A model generated the notes under the pieces. The model had not been told where the DNA came from. It was given only the letters and a program-made list of their open reading frames with translations, and did not search any database. From positions 19,282,074 to 19,346,073 of the forward strand of contig CM073893.1 in assembly GCA_037176705.1 (NCBI GenBank): a stretch of 64,000 nt of DNA. Direction: 5' to 3'. Of this stretch, positions 56,345-64,000 are shown piece after piece. The stretch's first letter is position 1. Each line of letters starts with the position of its first letter. Origin of the DNA: Molossus alvarezi. Taxonomy: Eukaryota; Chordata; Mammalia; Chiroptera; Molossidae. The translations under genes and the position numbers were made by a program.

Positions 56345-57200
56345 ACACCAGAGGCCCACAGCAAGACGCTTCATAATTAAATACAAAAGGTTAGAGACAA
56401 AGAGAGAATCTTAAAAACAGCAAGAGAAAAGTAGTTACATACCTACAAAAAGCTCCCAGAGAAGACTGTCAGTTGATTTCCCAACAGAAACTTGCAGGTC
56501 ATGAGGGATTGACATAAAGTACTTAAACTGGTTAAAAGCAAGGACCTAGCCCTGGCTGGTTGGCTCAGTTGGTTGGAGCATTATCCTATACAGCAAAAAG
56601 TTATGGGTTCAATTCCCAGTCAGGGCACATATCTAGGTTGCAGGTTCAATCCCTGGTTGGGGCATGTATGGGAGGCAATCAACTGATGTTCCTCTCTCAC
56701 AATGATGTTTCTCTCTCTCTCTCTAAAAAATTCAATAAAAACAGCCTTGAATGATGTAGCTCAGTGGTTAGAGCGTCAGTCCATGCACTAAAAGGTTGCA
56801 GGTTCAATTCCCAGTCAAGAGCACGTACCTGGGCTGCAGGTTCAATGCCCACCCCATTTGGGGTGGTGCAGGAGGCAACCAACTGACATGTCTCTCTAAC
56901 ATTAAAGTTTCTCTCTCTCTCCTTCTCTCTCCTCCTTCCCTCCCTTCACTCTCTCTAAAAATCAATGGAAAAAATATCCTTGGGTGATGATTAATTTAAA
57001 AAAATAAATAAAAATATCTTTTGGGGAGGATTGAAAAAAAAATAAAAGCAAGGACCTACAACCAAGATTACTCTAATTAGCAAAGCTATCCTTTAGAATC
57101 AACAGAGAGATAAAGAGTTTTCCAGATAAGAAAAAGCTAAAGGAGTTCATTGCTGCCAAACCAGTATTAGTAGAAATATTAAAGAAACTTGTTTAAGAAG
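56345..57200 (+). pseudogene. L1-B ORF1 C-terminal remnant
   Basis: Only the C-terminal part of ORF1 is present: sequence equivalent to GAGGCCCACACCAAAACAC of L1-A through AGACAAAGAGAGAATCTTAAAAAC and TTTTCCAGATAAGAAAAAGCTAAAGGAG. The coiled coil and RRM are missing because 5' UTR sequence joins here directly. The Ves dimer interrupts it. Confidence 0.8.
56549..57043 (+). mobile_element. Ves SINE heterodimer within one target duplication
   Basis: The first unit (56549-56744) has the short-tail type: GCCCTGGCTGGTTGGCTCAGTTGG...CTCTCTCTAAAAAATTCAATAAAAACAG. The second unit (56745-57043) has a head GATGTAGCTCAGTGGTTAGAGCGTCAG, a CCTTCTCTCTCCTCC tract and the long-type end TATCCTTGGGTGATGATTA plus a partly repeated TATCTTTTGGGGAGGATTG. 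A single perfect 15-bp duplication AAAAGCAAGGACCTA (56534-56548 and 57044-57058) encloses both, and none lies between them. Confidence 0.9.
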
Positions 57201-57262
57201 AATTTAAAAAAATATAAATGATAAAATGGTAATAACTACATACTTATCAATAATTATTTTAT

Positions 57263-57469
57263 TTTTTACATTTTTTCTTTATTGAAAGAGAGGAAGGAGA
57301 GGGAGGGAGAGAGAAACATTGATAAGAGAGAACATTGATTGGCCTCCTCCTTCATGCCCCCCACTGGGGATCGGGCCCACAACCTGGACATGTGTCCTGA
57401 CCTGGAATCAAACTAGCGACTTCTTGGTGCATGTGTTGACGCTCAATCACTGAGCCATGCTGGCCAGAT
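57263..57469 (-). mobile_element. Ves SINE (short-tail type)
   Basis: On the minus strand: head CTGGCCAGCATGGCTCAGTGATTGAGCG, ATGTCCAGGTTGTGGGCCCGATCC, AGGAGGAGGCC, and TTTCTCTCTCCCTCCC with CAATAAAGAAAA end. Target duplication TCAATAATTATTTTA at 57248-57262 and TCAATAATTATTTTA at 57470-57484. It landed at the start of L1-B ORF2. Confidence 0.94.
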
Positions 57470-59684
57470 TCAATAATTATTTTAAAAATAAATAGATTAA
57501 TACTCTAATGAAAAAACATAGGGTGGTTAAATTGATAAGAAAATAAGACTCATATATATGCAGTCTTCAAAAGGTCCACTTGAGATTAAAAGACAAACAC
57601 AGACTGACAGTAAAGGGATGAAAATAGATATTTCATACAAATGAAAATGAAACAAAAAGTTGGGTTAGCAATATTTATATCTGATAAACAGACTTTACAA
57701 CATAGTCTAGAATAAGAGACAAAGAACATTTCATAATGATAAAGGATTCAATCCACAAGAGGCTATAACCCTTGTAAATATTTATGAATCCAACATAGGA
57801 GCACCTACATATATAAAGCAAATATTGACAGACACAAAAAGAGAAGTCAACAGTAAGGTAGTAATTGTAAGAGATTTTAACACCCCATTATCATCAATGG
57901 ATAGATCATCCACACAGAAAATCAATAAAGAAAGAGTGGCTTTAAATGATTCAATAGATAAGATTGACTTAATTGATAGCTTTAGAACTTTACACCCCAA
58001 AGCAGCAGATTATACATTCTTTGCAAGCACACATGGAACATCTTTTAGGATAGAACACATGTTAGGATATAAAGCAAGTCTCAACAAATTTTAAAAGATT
58101 GAAATCATATCACAATAAAACTAGAAATCATTTACAAGAAGAAAACTGGAAAAAAAAAAAAAAACCACACATGAAAGCTAAATAACACACTACTAAACAA
58201 TGAATGGGTTAACAATGAGATCAAGAAAAAAATCATAAGATACCTTGTGACACATGAAAATGAAAACACAGTAACCCAAAATTCTATAGGACATGGGCAA
58301 AGCAGTTCTGAGAGGGAAATTCATAGAAATACAGACCTAACTCAAGGAAAAAAAGAAAAGTCTCAAATAAACTATTTAACCTTATACCCAAAGGAACTAG
58401 AAGAGGAAGCAAAAACAAACCCCAAAGTGAATAGAGGGAAGAAAATAATAAGGATCAGAGCAGAAATAAACAAAATAAGCTCTGAAAAATAACCAAACAA
58501 AAGATCAATGAAACTAAATAAAAAGATAAATAAAATTAATAAACCTTTACCAGATTCTTCAAGAAAAAAATGACACAAATAAATAAAACCAGAAATAAAA
58601 GAGGACAAATGACAACTGACAACACAGAAATACAAAAGATTATAAGAAAATACTACAATTATGTGCCAACAAATTGGACAATTTGGAAGAAATGGATAAA
58701 ATTTTAGAAACATACAATCTTCCAACACTGAGTCAAGAAGAAACATAAAATCTCAACAGAACAATTATTACTAATGAAATTAAATCAGTAATTTAAAAAA
58801 CTACCAAAAACTAGAAGTCATGGACCACATGGCTTCACAGGTGAATTTTGCCAAAAATTAAAAGGAGAATTAACACCTATTCTTCTCAAACTATTATATG
58901 AAGCTGAAGAGGAGAAAAGGCTCCCAAGACTATTTTACCCTGGTTCCAAAACCAGACAGAGATTACAAAAGAGAAAATTATAGCCAATATTGCTGATGAA
59001 CATGGATGCAAAAGTCTTCAACAAAATATTAGCAAACTGAATTCAGCAATATCACACACCATGATCAAGTGGGATTTATTCTTCGGTGAAAATTTTTTTT
59101 AATATCTGCAAAGCAATTAATGTGATATACTACATAAACAAAAATAAGAATAAAACTCAGATTATATCAAGAGATGCAAAATGGCATTTGACAAAATCTA
59201 GTATTCATTTATGATAAAACCTCTCAACAAGGTAGAAACAGAGAGAACACATCTCAACATAATAAAGGCCACATATGAAAAACCCACAGCTAACATCATA
59301 TTCAATGGTGAAGAGCAAAAAGCATTTCCTTAAGGTCAGGAACAAGACAAGGATATCCACTTTCACAACTTTTAATTCAACATAGTATTGGAAGTCCTAA
59401 CCACAGCATTGAGACTAGAAGAGGAAATAAAAGGCATTCAGATTGGAAAGCAAGAAGTAAAATTGTCATTATTTGCAGATGACATACTGCTGTATATACA
59501 AAACCCTGACGATTCCACCAAACACTATTATAATTGATAAATAAATGTATTAAGGTGGCAGGATACAAAATTAATATTCAGAAACTGGTTGTATTTAATA
59601 TACCAATAATAAATTTTAGGAAAAATAAATTTGGAAAAGAATTTTATTTCCAATTGTATCAAAAATTAAAATACCTAGGAATAA

Positions 59685-59926
59685 TTTTTTTTTATCCTTA
59701 CTTGAGGACATTTTTTTCCATTTTTTGTTCAGAAAGAGTGGTAGGGAGAGAGAGAAAAAGAGAAACATCAACATGAAAGGGACACATCAAGTGGTTGCCA
59801 TCTGCACGACCCAACCAGGGCTGGAGACAAACTGCAATCAAGGTACATTCCCTTAGCAGGAACTGAACCCGGGTCTCTCTGGACCGCACGCCAATGCTCT
59901 AACCACTGAGCCAAACATACCAGGAC
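59685..59926 (-). mobile_element. Ves SINE (long-tail type)
   Basis: On the minus strand: head TCCTGGTATGTTTGGCTCAGTGG, GGGTTCAGTTCCTGC, GTTTGTCTCCAGCCCTGG, and 3' end GTCCTCAAGTAAGGATAAAA. Target duplication TACCTAGGAATAA at 59672-59684 and 59927-59939. Confidence 0.94.
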
Positions 59927-60173
59927 TACCTAGGAATAAATTTAATAAAGGAGGTAAAAGACCTGTATTCAAAAAATTACAAGCCATTGAAGAAAGAAAT
60001 TGAAGAAGACACAAATAAGTGGAAGCATATACCATTTCATGGAAAGCAAGCATTAGCATTATTAAAACATCTCTGCTACCCAAAGCAATCTACAGATTCA
60101 ACACAATTCCTATCAAGATACCAATGGAGTAGTTCACAGAACTAGAACAAATGTTTCAAAAATTTATATGAAA

Positions 60174-60174
<1 letters not shown>

Positions 60175-60206
<32 letters not shown>
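60175..60206. repeat. (AC)n microsatellite in L1-B
   Basis: About 15 AC units inside ORF2. Confidence 0.95.
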
Positions 60207-60211
<5 letters not shown>

Positions 60212-60471
60212 CAACAGCATTCTTGAGAAAGAAGAACAAAGTTAGAGAAATCATCCTACCTGATATCAAACTATATTACAAGGCCATAGTAATCAAAACA
60301 GCATAGTACTGGCATATAAACAGACATATAGATTAATGGAACAGAATAGAAAGCCCAGAAATAAATCCATGTTTTATGGTCAATTAATATTTGACAAAGG
60401 AGGCAAAAACATACAATGGACTAAAGATAGTCTATCCAGTAAATGGTGTTGAAAATTGGATAGATATGTTA

Positions 60472-60473
60472 AA

Positions 60474-60537
<64 letters not shown>

Positions 60538-60540
60538 AAC
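60472..60540. repeat. (AAAG)n microsatellite in L1-B
   Basis: About 17 AAAG units replace an A-rich site in ORF2 where other copies have ACATGCAAAAAAATAAAACTAGACC. Long pure array. Confidence 0.97.
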
Positions 60541-61999
60541 TAGACCACATTTTTATACCACACAAGAATAAACTCAAAATGTATTAAATACTTAAATATT
60601 AAACTCAAAACCATAAAAACCCCAGAAGAAAACATAGGCAGTAAAGTCTCAGACATTTCTCACAGCAATATTTTTTCTGATACATCTCCCCAGGCAAGGG
60701 AAAAAAAGAAAAAATAAACAAAGAGGACCACGTCAAACTGAAGAGTTTTTGCACATCAAAGAAAACCATCAACAAAATGAAAAGACAACCCACCGAGGTG
60801 GAGAATATATTCACCAATGATACATCTGATAAGGGGTTAAGATAAAAAATTTATTAAAAAACTTATAAAATAATACTCAAAAAATAATCCCATTAAAATG
60901 CACAAAAGACCTGAATAGACACTTCTCCAAAGAGAACATACACATCATCAGAGAAATGCAAATTAAAATCCCAGTGAAACCACAATGAGATATCTCCTCA
61001 TACCTGTCAGAATGGCCATCATTAATACATCAATAAACAACAACTATTGGTGAGGAGGTGGATAAAAGGGAAGCCTTGTGCACTATTGGTGGGATTGTAG
61101 ATTGATGCAGCCACTGTGGAAAACAGTATGGAAGCTCCTCAAAAAATTAAAACTAGAACTACCTGTGACCCAGCAATTCCATTTCTGGGTATTTATCTAA
61201 ATAAATAAAAAATGCTCATTCAAAAAGAAATATGCATCCCTATGTTCATTGCAGATTTATCTGCAATAGCCAAGATATGGAAGCAACCTAAGTGTCCATC
61301 AGTGGAAGACTGGATCAAAAAAAGTTACATACATACAATAGAATATTACTTGACCATAAAAAAAAAAAAAATCTTACCATTTGTGACAGCATTGATGAAC
61401 CTAGAGGATGTTATGTTAAATGAAATAAATCAGACAGAAAAAACAGATACCACATGATTTCACTTATATGTTGAAACTAAAGAACAAAATAAACAAAAAA
61501 AACAAAACAAAAACAGAAGCATAGATACAGAGAACAAATTGATGGTTGCCAGGTGGAAGGGAGTTGGAGGGCTGGGTGAAAAAAGTGAAGGGATTAAGAA
61601 GTATCAATTTGCAGTTACAGAACAGTCATGAGAATGTAGAGTACAGCATAGGGAAAATAGTCAATAATACAGTGATAACTACATATGATGCCAGGTGGGT
61701 ACTACACTTAATGGGGGAAGGCAGAGGACAATCATTTGTAAGTTACATAAATGTCTAACCACTATGTTATATATTTGAAACTAATGTAATATTGAATGTC
61801 AATAGTAATTTAAAATTTTTTTAAATTTTCAATGAATAACAAAAATAAATCAATAAAGTATATCCATACAATTCATTATTATTTGGCAATAAAAAATAAA
61901 GTATTAATATATGCTATGCAACATGGATTAAATTAAAAAACATTGTTAAGTTAAAGAAACCAGTCACTAAAAAACATACATTTTGGGAATGTTAAGGAG

Positions 62000-62009
62000 A
62001 AGATGGCGG
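62000..62009 (+). promoter_or_regulatory. YY1-like motif at L1-C 5' end
   Basis: AAGATGGCGG lies about 15 bases inside the inferred element start, the position of the YY1 site in human L1 5' UTRs. Confidence 0.55.
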
Positions 62010-62559
62010 CAGGCAGGACCGGAGGAAAGGTGAATGTGTGAGAGACTGAGCGAGTGTGTAAGAGAGTGTGAGTGGACATGGAGGTGGACGACCAAACCTG
62101 AAAAGTACAGAGCCCCAGAGCAGAAGGTTCCTGTGCTGTGGGCAGGAACAGTCAGCTATCTCGGTAAGCAGCCCTTCAGGGCGCTTCTCCCTGTGCACCG
62201 GGAGGTCCCACCATTTTGGAAGATCCCGGGTCTTCCCGGGGAGGAGGCAGTGGGAGCGGCTATGGCCCAGCAACCTGAGCCCACCAGCGCACCTGGCACC
62301 AGCAAACCAGTGGACACTCTGTGTCAACACAGACCTGTGCACAGTAGTGGAGCTCCCAAGGTGATGGTCGCTGAAGCCCCAGACAGCCCGGAGCCCAGCA
62401 CCATCCCCCATAGTAGCAGCCTGATCAGAATCGACAAACACCCCCAGCGACGGAGGCTGGGGAGCAGACATCCATACCCAGGCAACAAAAGCACAGACCA
62501 GCAGCTGAGACCCATCCCCAAAAACTACAGCAAAAGTGGAGCAGGAGTTGAGCCCCACT

Positions 62560-62995
62560 GGGCAGCAGCACTCCCCAGCCGCCAGCTATGGGACCAGGGA
62601 CTCCACAGAGGCCTGTGCAGTCCAGTAGACCACAAAAGCAGTGGGAGGCCGGAGCCCCAGAGAAACTGGTGCAATCCAGCTGCCTGCCCGCGGGATCTGC
62701 AGGGAGCGGGGGCACCAGAGAGGCCTGTGCGACCCAGCAGAGACTGTTGAATCTAGTTACCCATGGGCCCTGTGGGGTGCTGAGGCACCAGAGAGGCATG
62801 AGCGACCCAGAAAGAACTGTGCCATCCAGTTACCCACGGGACCAGCAGGGTGCTGAAGTAACAGAGAGGTCTGTGGTACCCAGCAGCCCATGACATAGGC
62901 ATAGAGCCAGGTCCCCAAAGGGACTGTGCAATCAATTAACCGCAAGACCTGCAGGGTGCAAGGGCACCAGAAAGGCCTGTGCCACCCAGCTGCAC
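62560..62995 (+). repeat. ~68-bp tandem repeats in L1-C 5' UTR
   Basis: About six imperfect units. Each contains a version of AACTGTGCAATCCAGTTACCC, a GGGACCAGCAGGGTGCTG block, and GGCACCAGAGAGGCCTGTGC followed by GACCCAGCAG. Units start near 62620, 62667, 62745, 62814, 62922, with variable spacing. The array is GC-rich and lies in the promoter region, as monomers do in rodent L1s. Confidence 0.8.
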
Positions 62996-63806
62996 ACAGG
63001 ATAGGCTTAGAGGATGTGAAAATGGAGGCAGAGTAAATAGAAGCTACACAGACAATCTCCCAGGACCAAACAGGAATTACAACTAATATAAAGACCAATC
63101 CTCAGAAAAAAGCAACAGAAAGCAGCAGGACAAGACCATATAACCAGGGACACTGGTAGGATCTGCGGAGGCATGAGAGGGTGGCAGGTTGGGAGCCCAT
63201 AAACAGCAGCAGACTTAGCTGTGAGCAGCGCCCTTGGGGAATAAAGACCAAGCCTGCTCCACAGCCCAGAGAGCCTCGACAGAGTGCCAAAATAGCCACA
63301 GTCACTACCTGATGGCTACAACAGAGGGAGGGCAGACTGGGCTGAAACTCTGTGGAAACACCTGGGATTTGGAGGACACTAAGAGTTATTGCTGAGTTGC
63401 AGCCACAAAGGACGGTGGCCAATGTGCACCTTCCACAAGCTGTGGGGAAAAGCAGCAGCATCCCACCTCAAAGATTCAGCCTTTCCCAGGTGAGGCAAAG
63501 AAATGCAAATTGAGGCTCATTAAACACCAGAATCTATCTCACCCTCTGGAAATCCTCTTATGCAAAACACCAGGGCTACATTCCAAGGCACTGAGTAACT
63601 GAGACTACCAGCAACAAGGAAAAAGCTAGAGGATAACTGAACTTTCCTGGGCTTACAAATCTACCCAGGAAAGTAAGACTAAACAGTGGTGTATAGGGTG
63701 AGCCCACCCAGGCTCATCCAAACCCAGTAGAGGGAGCCACAAAGAGCAGAACACCAACAGCCACAGAGAAAATTTGGCAGGCCCCAGAACACACTGAGAT
63801 AGCCAA

Positions 63807-64000
63807 ATGGTAAAACAAACACACAAATCCCAAATGAAAGAACAACAGAACTCGATCAAAGATGAGATCAATGAAATGCAGCTAAGCAAATTATCAGAGG
63901 TTGAGTACAGAGCCATGATCTTGAGGAAGCTCAGCAACATGAGTAAGGACATCAGCACCATGAATAAAGTTATAGAAACATTGAAAACCATCCGGGTAAA
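63807..64000 (+). CDS. L1-C ORF1, N-terminal part, open to window edge
   Basis: From ATG 63807 the frame is open for 64 codons to the end of the window. It begins MVKQTHKSQMKEQQNS and continues with a heptad-like pattern (LSKLSEVEYRAMILRKL, then KVIETLKTI) that starts the ORF1p coiled coil. The equivalent ATG in L1-A is at 49524, where a stop follows at once. ORF1p coats L1 RNA as a trimer. Only this N-terminal part can be judged. Whether ORF1 and ORF2 remain intact is beyond the window. Confidence 0.6.
   Translation, partial: MVKQTHKSQMKEQQNSIKDEINEMQLSKLSEVEYRAMILRKLSNMSKDISTMNKVIETLKTIRV

Larger units (their letters stand above)
57226..61480 (+). pseudogene. L1-B ORF2 pseudogene (endonuclease-RT)
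   Basis: The ATG at 57226 starts a frame (MVITTYLSII) split after about ten codons by the Ves at 57263. The endonuclease piece at 57825-58094 keeps DFNTPLSSMDRSS and STHGTSFRIEHMLG, but the GDFN aspartate block reads VRDFN and SDHN is lost. The RT catalytic motif is intact as LFADDILLY near 59466-59492, although the frame around it is broken. (AC)n and (AAAG)n arrays and a Ves disrupt the rest. The frame ends near TAA 61478-61480. Confidence 0.85.
55244..61848 (+). mobile_element. L1-B: near full-length L1 LINE lacking the first half of ORF1
   Basis: 5' UTR from about 55244 (ATGACCACATCAAAATTACCACTAAATTATAG), passing near 56345 directly into the C-terminal part of ORF1, then ORF2 (57226-61480), 3' UTR and an A-rich end. 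Inserts are a Ves dimer (56549-57043), a Ves (57263-57469), a Ves (59685-59926) and two microsatellites. More diverged than L1-A. The flanks GATAAAG/AATAAAG and GGTA/GTATA suggest the duplication but are A-rich. Confidence 0.88.
47655..61984 (+). mobile_element. Old L1 LINE acting as host of a nested stack (five segments)
   Basis: Segments of one old plus-strand L1 lie at 47655-47802, 48061-48429, 54527-54786, 55136-55243 and 61849-61984. They are collinear through ORF2: AACTGGATTTCCACATG; CATAAAAATTTCTTAACATC; GGAATGTAGAATGTGCAGC; TTCACCAGCTGATGAATAG; GTATATCCATACAATTCATTATT; and GTTAAAGAAACCAGTCAC. Each break coincides with another element listed separately. Strongly diverged, no open frame. 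Confidence 0.88.
61985..64000 (+). mobile_element. L1-C: 5' end of an L1 LINE, continues beyond window
   Basis: Starts near 61985 within old L1 sequence with AAGGAGAAGATGGCGGCAGGC. The 5' UTR runs about 1.8 kb to an ORF1 ATG at 63807. Its distal part (about 63011-63806) is homologous to the whole 5' UTR of L1-A (AAAATGGAGGCAGAGTAAATAGAAGCTACACAGACAATCTCCCAGGACC against 48437 onward). Its proximal kilobase has no counterpart in L1-A or L1-B. The right end of the window cuts the element in ORF1. Confidence 0.85.

Noticed and set aside
60380..60577. Repetitive Phe-Leu-Ser protein frame
   Set aside because: It is the translation of the (AAAG)n microsatellite on the minus strand.
62034..62750. 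238-aa plus-strand open frame, proline/serine-rich
   Set aside because: It lies wholly in the L1-C 5' UTR and overlaps open frames on the other strand and other plus frames. GC-rich tandem sequence lacks stops by composition. No family resemblance.
1..64000. CRISPR arrays, operons, bacterial or phage systems
   Set aside because: The window is vertebrate genomic DNA, and the only regular repeats are microsatellites and L1 5' UTR arrays.

Overview
The window is mammalian nuclear DNA from a bat. The diagnostic evidence is about 20 tRNA-derived SINEs of the Ves family (heads of the type GGCTCAGCGGTTAGAGCG, a TTTCTCTCTCTCTC pyrimidine tract, A-rich tails), which are characteristic of Chiroptera, mostly Yangochiroptera. 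They lie on a general eutherian background of MIR, L2, MER5, MLT1, MLT2, Tigger and L1. I see no recent Helitrons, piggyBac or young hAT elements, so nothing points specifically to a vesper bat. I found no host protein-coding exon that I can defend. All longer open frames fall in L1, in L1 5' UTRs, or run through SINEs. The window reads as intergenic or deep intronic DNA.

Layout. 1-12.8 kb: mostly unassigned sequence with old MIR/L2 copies, an MLT1-type LTR carrying a nested solo LTR with clean target duplications (2.0-2.7 kb), a tandem Ves pair (4.35-4.81 kb), a long L2 (8.5-9.1 kb), a palindromic Tigger-like MITE (10.06-10.27 kb), a Ves and a MER5-type element. 12.8-16.7 kb: an L2 split by an old L1 3' half, which is itself split by a second copy of the MITE and three Ves. 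16.7-28.5 kb: sparse, with an L1 3' end, MLT1 LTRs, a MER2-like Tigger split by a Ves, a MaLR LTR with internal sequence, an MLT2 LTR, and several L2 and MIR copies. 28.5-31.5 kb: a 5'-truncated L1 with two Ves and a hexanucleotide microsatellite. 32.2-34.6 kb: a half-L1 (HAL1) element on the minus strand, with ORF1 but no ORF2, next to minus-strand L1 remnants. 35-47.6 kb: mostly unassigned, with a U6 fragment, a MER5-type element, an L2 split by an MLT2 LTR, an old L1 3' end, several Ves, an L2 split by MLT1, and an ERVL-type LTR.

47.65-64 kb is the most structured part. One old L1 has been interrupted successively by an MLT1 LTR, a full-length but dead L1 (L1-A), an inverted MLT1 LTR, a second nearly full-length L1 (L1-B), and finally the 5' end of a third L1 (L1-C) that runs off the window. 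L1-C has an unusual stacked 5' UTR: about 1 kb of new GC-rich promoter sequence with roughly 68-bp tandem repeats sits upstream of a region homologous to the complete 5' UTR of L1-A. Its ORF1 is open as far as the window shows.

These elements do not form a pathway. Their relationship is one of parasitism and dating: the L1 machinery mobilised the Ves SINEs, HAL1 and probably the U6 fragment, and the order of nesting gives a relative chronology. I found no undescribed multi-gene system. The observations most worth checking are the stacked L1 5' UTR, the HAL1 with a vestige of the ORF2 start, the composite palindromic MITE and the Ves heterodimer.
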